Shown: positions 8,942 to 17,761 of the stretch, in pieces
Position numbering within the stretch: the stretch's first letter is position 1
Layout: each line of letters starts with the position of its first letter
Assembly: GCA_964577955.1 (NCBI GenBank)
Contig: CAZOAZ010000015.1
Location: 1 to 64,000 of the forward strand
DNA length: 64,000 bases
Reading direction: 5' to 3'
Source of the DNA: CADEEX01 sp964577955
GTDB lineage: Bacteria; Acidobacteriota; Vicinamibacteria; Vicinamibacterales; CAVVIG01
Made by a program: the position numbers and the translations under genes
The notes under the pieces: generated by a model
Database searches by the model: none
The model's input: only the letters and a program-made list of their open reading frames with translations
What the model was told of the DNA's origin: nothing

Positions 8942-10381
8942 TTACGGAATTCGAATGATCCCGACGTTGTTCTCGACGACCATGTTCGTGCCGAGCTCTT
9001 TCGAAAGGCGCTGCACGCGCTGAAGAATCCGCGCGCCGATCTCCGGCGGCGAGATGCGCGGGATACCCAACCAGGAATTCGGTCCGCCGACGCGGAGATC
9101 GATCGGATAGACCCGCACTTCAACGAGCTTCCCGGCCTCGTAGCGGCTCGTCGCGAGGATGCTCTCGTTGGCGAGCGCACCGCCCTCTCCGTCACCGCCG
9201 CCTCCACCCGCCTCCGCCAGGCCGAACTCGGCTTCGAGCGACCAGTTCATCTGCCGGAAGAACTCGCCCATGCCGTAGAAGATCGGTCGCCCTTTGTAGA
9301 TCTCGATGCCGCGGAGGATGTGCGGGCCGTGGCCGACGAAGGCGTGCGCGCCCTGATCGACCAGCTGGTGCGCGAGGTCGACGAGAAATGCCGGCGGCTT
9401 CGTGCTCGAGTGGAAGCGCTCGAGCACCGACTGGTTCTGATGCGCGTGAATCGTCGCAATGGTGAAGTCCGAATAGGACGCCGCATTGCGAACGCTCCGC
9501 GTGATGCGGTCGAGATCGGGACGCGACATCGTGAAGTCGATGGTGCCGGGGACCTCGCCGGGCTTGGCCGCGCGGAAAGTGGCGTCTTCACGTCCAGAGC
9601 TCGAGGACGGCAAGGTCACGCGATCGCCGCCCGGACGAGGCGCGGGACGCGGGCTGTCGTACTTTGTGCGGTGCTGGAAGAGCTCGTCGCGGAACTTCTG
9701 CAGGTCGGCGATCTGCTGCTCCGTCACGACGATCGTTTCCGAGTAGTTCAGCATGTTCAGTCCCGGACGCCCACCGAGATTGCCCTGCTGCGCCGTCGCC
9801 GCGAGCCTGGCGCTGGCGACACCGTTCGGCGTGTGCATCCCGACGATGCCGACCCGCCCTTTCGGCAGTTCCAGGAATGTCGGCGCCGCGGCTTCGTTCA
9901 ACGACCGCCCCGAGCCGGCGTGCTTGATGCCGGCGCGATCGAGCAGCGCGTTGGTGGCGAACATGCCTTCCGCTTCCGAATCGAGCAGATGGTTGTTGGC
10001 GCGGTTCAGCATGTCGAAGCCCATCGCCGCCAGGTCCGCGGCGACTTCGTGCGTGCCGACAAAGCCACGCAACGGACCATCGAACTCGCGAAGGTCCGCG
10101 AGTGAGCCCTCCATGTTGCCGACGGCGACGTCGGCCTCCCTGATCAACTTGATGGCGGCTTGCAGCCCGGGATCGTTCAGCGCCGAGGCGGGACGCCTGA
10201 TGATGACGTCGCCGACGCTCGCCAGCGTGAACGTTCCGTTCATCGTCATCGCGAGGTCCTGCGGCGGAAGCGGCGCCTGCGCCTTCGACTCTTGAACAAC
10301 GAGCGGCAGCGCGGCGAGCGCCAGCAACACTGCGGCAAGCGCCAGACGGAGGCCACCGAAGCGGGCAAGATTCGGGATCAC
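8942..10381 (-). CDS. CapA-family (poly-gamma-glutamate synthesis type) metallophosphatase-like protein
   Basis: A 479-residue exported protein (signal about 10-35). Family motifs appear in order: LASVGDVII, VGNMEGSL, FDMLNRANNHLLD, VGIVGMHTP, IATIHAHQN, FVGHGPHILRGIEIYKGRPIFYGMGEF. These are the metal-site and phosphoesterase-fold motifs of PGA_cap proteins. An unusual low-complexity insert (about 250-280) and a Gly-rich stretch (about 430) lengthen it beyond the usual 350-400 residues. No other capsule gene lies near, so a role in polymer export is not supported. It may act on a periplasmic phosphorylated substrate. Confidence 0.85.
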   Translation of the reverse strand: MIPNLARFGGLRLALAAVLLALAALPLVVQESKAQAPLPPQDLAMTMNGTFTLASVGDVIIRRPASALNDPGLQAAIKLIREADVAVGNMEGSLADLREFDGPLRGFVGTHEVAADLAAMGFDMLNRANNHLLDSEAEGMFATNALLDRAGIKHAGSGRSLNEAAAPTFLELPKGRVGIVGMHTPNGVASARLAATAQQGNLGGRPGLNMLNYSETIVVTEQQIADLQKFRDELFQHRTKYDSPRPAPRPGGDRVTLPSSSSGREDATFRAAKPGEVPGTIDFTMSRPDLDRITRSVRNAASYSDFTIATIHAHQNQSVLERFHSSTKPPAFLVDLAHQLVDQGAHAFVGHGPHILRGIEIYKGRPIFYGMGEFFRQMNWSLEAEFGLAEAGGGGGDGEGGALANESILATSRYEAGKLVEVRVYPIDLRVGGPNSWLGIPRISPPEIGARILQRVQRLSKELGTNMVVENNVGIIRIP

Positions 10382-10558
10382 AGATTCATCCTTTCCAAAT
10401 CGAGCGGGCAGATTCTATACTGCCGGCAGCGCGCTGACAGGGCGCCACCCACCCGCGGCAAGGGAACACTCCCACCTGTTTTGGACCGACGCGAGTGCAT
10501 CGGCACTTCCTTCTCGGCCTGATTTCAGCGGGCACAGGCGATTCATGAAGGAGGTCGT

Positions 10559-12157
10559 ATGTCTGCCGCCAGGTCGCTCCCTGCTCGTCCGTCCCTCGAA
10601 TCCCTTCGCAAACAAGCCAAGAAGCTCGCGCGCGACATTGCCGCCGGCGATGCCGCGGCGATCGCGCGCGCTCGCGCGCAGCTGCCGAAGGTCAACACGG
10701 CGCTGACCCAGCGGAACGCGCAACTCGTCATCGCGCGCGAGTACGGGTTCGCCGGCTGGCAGGACCTGACCGCCGAGGTGATGAAGCGTCTCGATCGCGG
10801 TCTGGAGTGGGCGGTCGCTCGAGCGCGACGGGCGATCCACGACAACGACGTTGAAGCCCTGAAGAAGTTGCTGACCGAATATCCGGCGCTGTTGTCGTGG
10901 CAGGGCGATGACCCTCAGAGCGAAAGCGGTCTGCTGGGGCTCGCCACTGGCGCGTACGGCGATGCCGGCGACGCTCAGCGAGAAGGGTGGTTCACGCGCG
11001 GGTCGTGCGCGGAGCTGCTGATCGATGCCGGCGCGGTCGTGATGCCGCCGGTCGTCAACGGCCTGCTCGACTCCCGCGCGCGCGGGTTGCTGGATCTCTT
11101 TCACCGCAAGGGCCTGCTGCCGCCAACCCTCAATTTCCACGCGGCGCTCGGCGACCTCAACGCGGTTCGCCCTGCACTCGAGGCACACGATCTCGCCGCC
11201 GTCCACGAAGCCTTTGCGCACGCCTGCCGCTTCGGCCACGAGGCGGTCGCGTCGCTGCTGCTGGAGCGAGCCATCGCGCTCGATCCCGAGCTCGGCTCAC
11301 GCATCGATGAGCGCGTGGGCCGGGCCGCATTCGTCCAGGACTTCATCGACAACGGATCCAGATCCGCGATCACGATCGGACCGTGGCAGGCGTTTGTCAA
11401 AGGGCAGATCGATCGCGCGGTTCGCGACGGCGATCGAGAGGCGTTCGTCCGCGGTCTGGAGCGCGATCCGTGGCTGCTCGCTGAATCGGCAGTCGACTTT
11501 CAGAATGAGTTCATCGAGAGCGCCGCGCTGAACGGGAATGGCGGCATCATCACGGCGCTGCTCGACCGTGAGCCGTCGCTCCTGCGGCGCCAGCCGCCGC
11601 CCGACTCACAGGCGATCGAGTTTGCGATCACCTACAAGCACACGGATCTCGTTCCACTGCTGACGCGGATCTGGCCGCTGCCCGACGATCTCGCCCATGC
11701 GGCGGGCGTCGGTGATCTGGCGCGCGTGCAACGCTGGTTCGACGCGTCCGGCGCGCCGTCTCTGGGCGATCTCGCCAGGCACTATCCCTGCAACAACCCG
11801 CACCTGATGAAACACGACGACCTGCGCTGGGGCCCGCCCGCCGTGCAGCACGTGCTTGATGTCGCGCTCGCCTGGTCCGTCATCAACGGTCACTTCGACG
11901 TGGCGGATTTCCTGATCGCCGGCGGCGCCAACGTCAGCACCAACTGGAACTCGCACGAGCCGGCGAGTATCCTGCACCACCTGGTGTTCCTGCCGGATCC
12001 CTACGACTCGATGCGTTTCTTGATCGACCGGGGTATCGACCTCACGATGAAGGACTACCGGTGGGACGCCACGGCCGCGGGCTGGGCCCGTTACGCCTTG
12101 CAGGACGAACAGATGGCGCGGTGGCTCGAGGCTCAATCATCGATGAAGGATGATTGA
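10559..12157 (+). CDS. Ankyrin-repeat protein
   Basis: A 532-residue cytoplasmic protein with no signal peptide. The N-terminal helical segment (SLESLRKQAKKLARDI and LVIAREYGFAGWQDLTAEV) is typical of a family of bacterial ankyrin proteins. Degenerate ankyrin units follow (for example ALGDLNAVRPALEAHDLAAVHEAFAHACRFGHEAVASLL, and near the end NGHFDVADFLIAGGANVSTN). ATG 10559 has an ideal AAGGAGGT site. The last codons (SSMKDD) and the stop come from the heptamer array that begins at the gene end. The role is probably protein-protein contact; the partner is unknown. Confidence 0.85.
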   Translation: MSAARSLPARPSLESLRKQAKKLARDIAAGDAAAIARARAQLPKVNTALTQRNAQLVIAREYGFAGWQDLTAEVMKRLDRGLEWAVARARRAIHDNDVEALKKLLTEYPALLSWQGDDPQSESGLLGLATGAYGDAGDAQREGWFTRGSCAELLIDAGAVVMPPVVNGLLDSRARGLLDLFHRKGLLPPTLNFHAALGDLNAVRPALEAHDLAAVHEAFAHACRFGHEAVASLLLERAIALDPELGSRIDERVGRAAFVQDFIDNGSRSAITIGPWQAFVKGQIDRAVRDGDREAFVRGLERDPWLLAESAVDFQNEFIESAALNGNGGIITALLDREPSLLRRQPPPDSQAIEFAITYKHTDLVPLLTRIWPLPDDLAHAAGVGDLARVQRWFDASGAPSLGDLARHYPCNNPHLMKHDDLRWGPPAVQHVLDVALAWSVINGHFDVADFLIAGGANVSTNWNSHEPASILHHLVFLPDPYDSMRFLIDRGIDLTMKDYRWDATAAGWARYALQDEQMARWLEAQSSMKDD

Positions 12158-12197
12158 TGAATGATGATTTGATTGATGATTGATGAGTGATGATTTG
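12146..12197 (+). repeat. GATGAWT heptamer array, island 1
   Basis: Units of seven (GATGATT, GATGAAT, GATGATT, a short break, GATGATT, GATGAGT, GATGATT) run in one orientation. The array starts inside the last codons of the ankyrin gene, supplies its TGA stop, and ends at the Shine-Dalgarno site of the next gene. Confidence 0.85.
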
Positions 12198-12211
12198 AGC
12201 GGAGGTGTGGC

Positions 12212-13150
12212 ATGGTGCATCGTCGGATCGCGCAGGCGCTCGTGATTGCTGCCGCGGCGCTGCTCTCGATCGTAGCGGTGAACGGGCAGACGAGAACGAG
12301 CGACACGCTGCCCCGCACTCCAGAGGGCAAGCCGGATTTTCAAGGCATCTGGAGCAACGCCACGCAGACGCCGCTGCAGCGCCCGGTCTCGCTCGGCACC
12401 AAAGCCGTGTACTCCGATGAAGAGTTTGCGAAGCTGACGCTTCGCGATCACGATGGCCCCCCGCCAACCGGCGATCCGGGTACTTACAATCAGTTCTGGT
12501 GGGAAGAAGGCGGACTGCTCAAGCAGACCTCGCTCATCGTCGATCCGCCCAACGGCCGCATGCCAGCCCTGACCGCTGAAGGGCAACGCCGCCGGCAGGC
12601 GCTGCAGGCCCGTGGCACTGATCCTGGCGACTCGCCTGAGGAACGCAATCTTGCTGAACGCTGCATCACGCGAGGGGCGCCGAAACTCCCTGGCGGCTAC
12701 AACAACAACTTTCAGATCGTGCAGACGCCGGCGCACCTGATGATGTTCCAGGAGATGATCCACGAAGCGCGGATCGTGCCCCTCGACGGCCGGCCGCACC
12801 TCCCGCCGCACATCCGCGGCTTCCTGGGCGACTCACGCGCGCACTGGGAAGGCGACACGCTGGTCGTCGAGACGACGAACTACCGGCGTGAGATCGACCA
12901 GAACAGCTTCAACTGCTGCGGCGGCGCGACCGATCACCTGGCCATCACCGATCGATTCACGCTCGCCGATGCGAACACGATCGACTATCGCTATACCGTC
13001 AACGATCCGGTGACGTTCACGGCGCCGTGGACCGTGAGCGTACCGATGCGGCGCATGCCCGGACTCATCTACGAATACGCCTGTCACGAGGGAAACGAAG
13101 GAATGATCGGCATTCTGCGCGGTCATCGCGCGGAGGACAATCAGCGATGA
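12212..13150 (+). CDS. Secreted uncharacterised protein
   Basis: A 312-residue protein with a signal peptide (about 1-25, VAVNGQ). The mature part begins PRTPEGKPDFQGIWSN and carries the blocks NFQIVQTPAHLMMFQEMIHEARIVPLDGRPHLPP, GDSRAHWEGDTLVVETTNY and YEYACHEGNEG. I recognise this as a family widespread in Acidobacteria and some Proteobacteria with no assigned function. ATG 12212 is preceded by GGAGGT. Heptamer arrays lie on both sides. Confidence 0.82.
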   Translation: MVHRRIAQALVIAAAALLSIVAVNGQTRTSDTLPRTPEGKPDFQGIWSNATQTPLQRPVSLGTKAVYSDEEFAKLTLRDHDGPPPTGDPGTYNQFWWEEGGLLKQTSLIVDPPNGRMPALTAEGQRRRQALQARGTDPGDSPEERNLAERCITRGAPKLPGGYNNNFQIVQTPAHLMMFQEMIHEARIVPLDGRPHLPPHIRGFLGDSRAHWEGDTLVVETTNYRREIDQNSFNCCGGATDHLAITDRFTLADANTIDYRYTVNDPVTFTAPWTVSVPMRRMPGLIYEYACHEGNEGMIGILRGHRAEDNQR

Positions 13151-13151
13151 C

Positions 13152-13236
13152 AATCATCGATGATTGATGAATAATGAACGATGAATGATTTGATCAATCA
13201 AATCATCGTTCATCAATCATCATTCATCATTGGCTC
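13152..13236. repeat. Heptamer array with opposed arms, island 2
   Basis: A left arm of GATGAWT-type units and a right arm of the complementary units (ATCATCG, TTCATCA, ATCATCA, TTCATCA) meet at TTTGATCAATCAAA. The transcript could fold back on itself. It lies between convergent genes, so a two-way terminator is one possible role. Confidence 0.85.
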
Positions 13237-13244
13237 ATCGCGGT

Positions 13245-13964
13245 CTATTTGGGCGCGATGGTCGGATTGACCCAGCCGTTCTTCATGATGCCGTGCGACG
13301 GACGGAAGCTGAGATAGTCCACGTGATCGGGAATGTCGAACCAGCCGTGGATCACGCCCGGCGGCACGATCAGCACGTCACCGACATTCAACACGACCTT
13401 GCGTGAGCCCACGGCCACGCCGCCGCCGCAGCCCGGACCGTTCGGTCCGCCGTCTGGGTTGTTCGTGCTTTGCCGGCCGTTGATCAGCGTGCCGTCGATG
13501 AACGCCGTGCCGCTGCCCGAGATGATGTAATAGCCTTCGGTCTGGAAGTCGTGCGTGATGGCGCCCTGGAGGGCGTCGTCCGGTGGAGTCGCCATCTGTT
13601 GTCCACACGGCGCCCGCTGTTCCGCGGCGGCCGCTGCCGGCGCCGCGCCACGACCGGCGGCAGCAGCCGGGGCATTGGCCCTGGCGGCTCTGGCCTGCCC
13701 GACCGTCATCACGCTCTGCTTCGCGCGATGGATGACACCCAGTTCCATGCTCCAGCCGTCGCCGATATCGACGACCCTGGCGTTTTCGTCACGGGTCGTC
13801 ACATTTTGCATCGTGGCCCTGATCTTGTCGATCTCGGCCTTCGTGATGACCGTCGACGTCGTCGGGTTTCCCGGCCTGGTCACGGTCGCTCTGGCCTGGG
13901 CGTAGAGCCCGGCAGGAACCAGAACCGCCGCCGCGAGCACAACCTTTGTTGCAGTGATCTTCAT
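13245..13964 (-). CDS. Secreted cupin-domain protein
   Basis: A 239-residue protein with a signal peptide (about 1-22, GLYAQ). The cupin barrel is seen as HDFQTEGYYIISGSGTAFIDG followed by VLNVGDVLIVPPGVIHGWFDIPDHVDYLSFRP, with candidate metal-binding His in the second motif. An Ala-rich insert (about 95-115) and a Gly/Asn-rich loop (about 160-180) interrupt it. Export of a cupin is unusual but seen in this phylum. The substrate is unknown. It is downstream of the MFS gene on the same strand (151-base gap). Confidence 0.8.
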   Translation of the reverse strand: MKITATKVVLAAAVLVPAGLYAQARATVTRPGNPTTSTVITKAEIDKIRATMQNVTTRDENARVVDIGDGWSMELGVIHRAKQSVMTVGQARAARANAPAAAAGRGAAPAAAAAEQRAPCGQQMATPPDDALQGAITHDFQTEGYYIISGSGTAFIDGTLINGRQSTNNPDGGPNGPGCGGGVAVGSRKVVLNVGDVLIVPPGVIHGWFDIPDHVDYLSFRPSHGIMKNGWVNPTIAPK

Positions 13965-14115
13965 CGTGTTCCTCCGAAACGTAGTGAGATGGGGAGACTA
14001 GTGCATCGCCGCTGTCGGATCCAGCCAGATTTTTTGAACGCCAACTCGCCCGGGACCACGGTGCTGGGTGCGGCGTGCCTGGGGCACGGTGCAGGTGACC
14101 GGTGCTCGGTCCGGA

Positions 14116-15375
14116 TCAGGCGGGAACCGCCAGCGCGGGTCGGGTGCTGAACGTGCGCTTGCCCAGCGTCAAAAAGGACGCGGCGGCGAGGATGCACAAT
14201 CCGCCGGCAGTCCAGAACGCGAGGCGGTAGTCACCGAGCGACGTGCGGATGACGCCCGCGCCAAAAGCTGCCATCGAGGCGCCGAGCTGGTGGCTGGCGC
14301 CAATCCATCCATAAATGACGCCGGTATTTTCGCGGCCGAACGCGTCGCTGGTGAGGCGGACTGTCGGTGGTACGGTGGCAATCCAGTCGAGACCGTAGAC
14401 CACGGCGAACCAGTTGAGCGGTGCGCCGCCATCGGTCGCGAGCGTCGCCGGCAAGAACAGCAACGACACTCCGCGCAGCATGTAGTACCCGAAGAGCAGA
14501 TGCCGGCTCGAATACCGATCGGTCAGCCAGCCCGACGCAGTTGTCCCGATGATGTCGAAGATCCCCATCATCGCGAGCAGCTGCGCCGACCGGACTTGCG
14601 GAATACCCACGTCATGACACGCCGCAATGAGATGCGTGCCAATCAATCCGTTGGTGCTCGCACCGCAGATGAAGAACGTGCCGCCGAGAATCCAGAACGC
14701 CCGCGATCGGACCGCGCGGCGAAGACCTTCGATCGGCGTGAGCGCCGGCGGTTGGCGAACGACGCCGGCCCGCTGCCCGTACGGAAGGAGCCCCAGATCT
14801 TCCGGCCGGTCGCGCATGAACACCAACACGATCGCAAATACCACCAGCGCCGCGGCCGAGACGATGAGCGTTGCCGTCCGCCACCCGCGGGCCTCGACAA
14901 CGCGGGCGAGAAACGGCAGGAACACGAGCTGCCCCGTCGCATTGGCCGCCGACAACGCGCCCAGCACCAGCCCGCGCCGCTCGTCGAACCATCGCGTGGC
15001 GACGATGGCCGCGAGGACCATGGACGTGACGCCGGTTCCGGCGCCGACACAGACACCCCACAGCAGCACCATCTGCCACTGCGCGTGCATCCTCGAGGTC
15101 AACGCGACCGCGACGGCGAGACCCGCGACCGCAAAGAGAATGACCCGACGCAGCCCAACACGATCCATGAGGGAGGCGGCGAAGGGACCGATGAGACCAA
15201 AGAGCGCGATGTTCAGCGCGACCGCCGCGGAAATCACCGCGCGGTCCCACCCCAGCTCGCTCTCGAGCGGCACCATCAGCAGCCCGGGGGTCGATCGCAC
15301 GCCCGCCGTCAGCAGGAGGATGACGAACGTCGTCGCGGCAACGATCCAGCCGTAGTGGAAGCGCAGGCGGGGCAT
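14116..15375 (-). CDS. MFS transporter, oxalate/formate antiporter-like
   Basis: A 419-residue protein with 12 hydrophobic segments. The first helix begins RFHYGWIVAATTFVILLL, typical of the OFA-type monocarboxylate MFS group; loop 2-3 contains MDRVGLRRV. ATG 15375 is chosen; TTG 15387 is an alternative directly after the upstream stop. The 12-base gap to the LDI-like gene suggests co-transcription, so it may carry that protein's substrate or product. That is inference. Confidence 0.82.
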   Translation of the reverse strand: MPRLRFHYGWIVAATTFVILLLTAGVRSTPGLLMVPLESELGWDRAVISAAVALNIALFGLIGPFAASLMDRVGLRRVILFAVAGLAVAVALTSRMHAQWQMVLLWGVCVGAGTGVTSMVLAAIVATRWFDERRGLVLGALSAANATGQLVFLPFLARVVEARGWRTATLIVSAAALVVFAIVLVFMRDRPEDLGLLPYGQRAGVVRQPPALTPIEGLRRAVRSRAFWILGGTFFICGASTNGLIGTHLIAACHDVGIPQVRSAQLLAMMGIFDIIGTTASGWLTDRYSSRHLLFGYYMLRGVSLLFLPATLATDGGAPLNWFAVVYGLDWIATVPPTVRLTSDAFGRENTGVIYGWIGASHQLGASMAAFGAGVIRTSLGDYRLAFWTAGGLCILAAASFLTLGKRTFSTRPALAVPA

Positions 15376-15387
15376 CGACGCGGACAA

Positions 15388-17172
15388 TCAGACAGATGGG
15401 CAGCAGGGGCAACCCGGCCCCATCGGCAACGCGCGCGGGCCGGCGGTACTCTCGCCCGGTGCGGCCAGGAGCGACGCCGACGCGACAGCGCGCGACTTCG
15501 CGGGCGGTTCGGTGGCCGCTGCCACGCGGGTTCCGTCGCCGCGGTATCCGGTGACGATTTCGAATTGGTGCGCGTCGATCGTGGTCGTCAGCTCGATCGT
15601 TCGCGGCCCCACCACGGCAACGCGTGTAAACGGCTGACCGTTCAACCGCACGGTCACGCTGGTGCTGGGCAGATTCGTCACGCGCCACCTGGTCGCGGCG
15701 CCGCGTTTGTCCGGAGCGGCCGCGTAGGTCACGACGTGAAGCGTACCGCTCGCACGGTCGTTCCACGCCTGCGAGACGCCGAGCGAGGGAAATTCGATCC
15801 CCTCCACGGTCGGTGCGGTGTATTTGTCGAGATGCGGCGCCTCGAACGCCTTCGTCCAGTCGCCGGGCCCGGCGATTTCGGCGGCCATCATCATCGAGCT
15901 GCCCTGCCCGCGCGGAAAGCCTTCCTTGTTGTTGAAGAACCAGCCGAACTGCTCCTGATGCTCCCCGAAGAACTTCGGCTCGTACTCACGCTCTGCGGCG
16001 GCGCGGAGACGTTCGTACGCCACCGTGTCGCCCAGTTCCTTCGCCATGATCAGACCCGTGCTGTTGGCCCTGACCTCGCCCGTGCCGGTGCGCCACCCGG
16101 CCGCATTGGCTGCGGCGTCGTAAAGCAGACGACCCAGCTCCGGGTTTTGCGGCAGCATCAGGTGCGCAGTGCTGAGACCGCCGGCCACACCGCCGCCGAA
16201 ATGGAACTTCTCGATCGGGTCGTAGTAGCTCGTAATCGACGTGAGCTTGCCGTCCGCGCCGACCTTCATGTAGTTCTCGCGCGTGTAGCCGATGAAGTTC
16301 TCGAACGCGCGGTGCGTGTTCTTCCCGAATACCCGGTCGTAGAGATGCATGCCCAGGCCGCCCGCCGTATTGCAGAACACCCAGATCTTCGTGTTCTCGC
16401 AGTGGGGACCCTCCGGATGCGCGCGGTACTGCGCTTCGAGCCGTTCGGCGATCTTGTGCATGTCCCAGTCGAACGTCTCGTCGTGGTAGCCGGTGACCTT
16501 GAAGGTCCGCGCCCACTTGTCGTCGCCGGAAATGTACTTGTGCGTGGCGAGCAGCAGCAGGAACCAGGCGCGAAAAAACAAGTAGCCATCGGCGCCGATC
16601 GGATCGGGCTGCAGTCCCCACGGCTCGACCCCGTTCGCCGTCCAGCCGAACCGGTTGTACTTGCCGCGCAGGTTTGCCGGAATCTGCCCCATGATCGGGG
16701 GCGGGTAGTTGGCGCGCTTCGGGTCATCGCCAATCTGCGTGAACCAGTCGATCGCGCCCCAATGCGTGGGGTAGCGGCTGGCGAGCTCGTCGGCAATCCG
16801 CGTGTAGACCTCGCGCCATGCCGGAGTCTGATCGGCCATCAACAGCAGCCCGTAGGCGGAGTACGACAGATCGAAGCGGCCGTAGCTCAAGACGACGGGT
16901 GCGGTGTAGCGATCCCACCAGGGATGGGGAATGCCCGCCGAACTCCAGTCATCCCTCGTCGTCGCTTTCTCCCAGAGGAATCGCAGCCAGCCAGCGCCGC
17001 GCGGGTTGAGACCCGGGAACGGCGACCGGTTGCGGAGCGCCAATGGCGCAGGCGGCGTACCTGCCTGCGCGGCCGTTTGCGCTGAGGCGTCGCCGGGAAC
17101 CGCCGCGCCACTCGCTGCGGCGGCGCCACCCGCGACCGCGGCGATGGACTTCACGAAACCGCGGCGCGACAT
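15388..17172 (-). CDS. Linalool dehydratase/isomerase-like exported protein
   Basis: A 594-residue protein with a Tat leader (MSRRGFVKSIAAVAGG). ORF start 17232 is rejected because its 20 extra residues (KSKSSIINHRSS) are translation of a heptamer array. The central region (about 85-420) resembles the alpha/alpha-barrel of linalool dehydratase/isomerase (PF18566). It has YSAYGLLLMAD (compare YAYGLASVALID in the Castellaniella enzyme) and HCENTKIWVFCNTAGGLGMHLYDRVFG. In this last stretch C258 and C267 have the same nine-residue spacing as the active-site cysteines of Ldi. The C-terminal 150 residues are extra, a beta-rich region (RWRVTNLPSTSVTVRLNG). The Tat leader suggests periplasmic action on a small hydrophobic alcohol or a related compound; the true substrate is unknown. 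Confidence 0.78.
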   Translation of the reverse strand: MSRRGFVKSIAAVAGGAAAASGAAVPGDASAQTAAQAGTPPAPLALRNRSPFPGLNPRGAGWLRFLWEKATTRDDWSSAGIPHPWWDRYTAPVVLSYGRFDLSYSAYGLLLMADQTPAWREVYTRIADELASRYPTHWGAIDWFTQIGDDPKRANYPPPIMGQIPANLRGKYNRFGWTANGVEPWGLQPDPIGADGYLFFRAWFLLLLATHKYISGDDKWARTFKVTGYHDETFDWDMHKIAERLEAQYRAHPEGPHCENTKIWVFCNTAGGLGMHLYDRVFGKNTHRAFENFIGYTRENYMKVGADGKLTSITSYYDPIEKFHFGGGVAGGLSTAHLMLPQNPELGRLLYDAAANAAGWRTGTGEVRANSTGLIMAKELGDTVAYERLRAAAEREYEPKFFGEHQEQFGWFFNNKEGFPRGQGSSMMMAAEIAGPGDWTKAFEAPHLDKYTAPTVEGIEFPSLGVSQAWNDRASGTLHVVTYAAAPDKRGAATRWRVTNLPSTSVTVRLNGQPFTRVAVVGPRTIELTTTIDAHQFEIVTGYRGDGTRVAAATEPPAKSRAVASASLLAAPGESTAGPRALPMGPGCPCCPSV

Positions 17173-17281
17173 CGATGAACGATGATTGATGATTGATGAT
17201 TTGGATTTGTTCATTGGCGTGGGACCCTTCAATCAGTTTCCGGATCAATCATCATTCATCGATCATCATTCATCGATGAGT
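17171..17281. repeat. Heptamer array with opposed arms, island 3
   Basis: GATGAAC and GATGATT units (about 17174-17202) are separated by some 45 bases of ordinary sequence from complementary units (ATCATCA, TTCATCG, ATCATCA, TTCATCG; about 17247-17276). It lies between two minus-strand genes (cytochrome c upstream, LDI-like gene downstream) and touches the start codon of the latter. Confidence 0.82.
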
Positions 17282-17689
17282 ACGAAGCACCTTCAAGTGC
17301 TCGACGATCGCCCACACGTCGTCTCTCGTGAGCTTGCCTTCGAAGGCCGGCATGTCGTCGATTTGCGTGCGCAGTTGCACGGCGTGGCCCTTCCAGATCT
17401 TGTAGAAGAGCACGCCTTCCGTATTGAGCTCGGTGCGGAGATCGTCGGTGAGGTCGGCCGCGTGATCGGAATCCGGGCCGTTGCCCTTGCCGTCCGGGCC
17501 GTGACAGCGCGCGCAATTGGCGCGGAAGAGCGTCTGGCCTTTTGCGACCGCGTCAGCGCGGCCCGCCAGCGGACTCTTCTCCGCCATCCGCTCGCGCGTG
17601 ATGTCCCAGCCCTGATATTGCACGGCGCTGATGACGAGCGATCCGAACGACCACACGATGAAAAGGATCAGGGTCAGGCGCGCGACCAT
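17270..17689 (-). CDS. Small membrane-anchored c-type cytochrome
   Basis: A 139-residue protein with an N-terminal hydrophobic anchor or signal (about 4-23), a haem site C59-A-R-C62-H63 and a likely axial M113 in DDMPAFEGKL. It is a single-haem class I cytochrome. It lies 72 bases downstream of the DUF4159 gene, in the same direction as the sulfite dehydrogenase genes, so it may carry electrons from that enzyme. The last codons (RTHR) abut heptamer array units. Confidence 0.88.
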   Translation of the reverse strand: MVARLTLILFIVWSFGSLVISAVQYQGWDITRERMAEKSPLAGRADAVAKGQTLFRANCARCHGPDGKGNGPDSDHAADLTDDLRTELNTEGVLFYKIWKGHAVQLRTQIDDMPAFEGKLTRDDVWAIVEHLKVLRTHR

Positions 17690-17761
17690 GGCGTCAGATC
17701 TTAGCGCAGCGGATCTGCGGCGCCGTGTGACAAAACTTCGTCGGCGTCAGTCGTTGCTCGG

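Noticed and set aside
8939..10105. A 388-codon plus-strand ORF
   Set aside because: Antisense to the CapA-like gene, with no domain and Arg/Asp-rich composition.
14068..17085. A 1005-codon plus-strand ORF
   Set aside because: It lies opposite the LDI-like and MFS genes, which have clear domains and signals; its translation is Arg/Gly/Asp-rich, as expected for an antisense frame in GC-rich DNA.
17172..17232. N-terminal extension of the LDI-like protein
   Set aside because: The extra residues (KSKSSIINHRSS) are the translation of heptamer units, and the Tat leader begins exactly after them.
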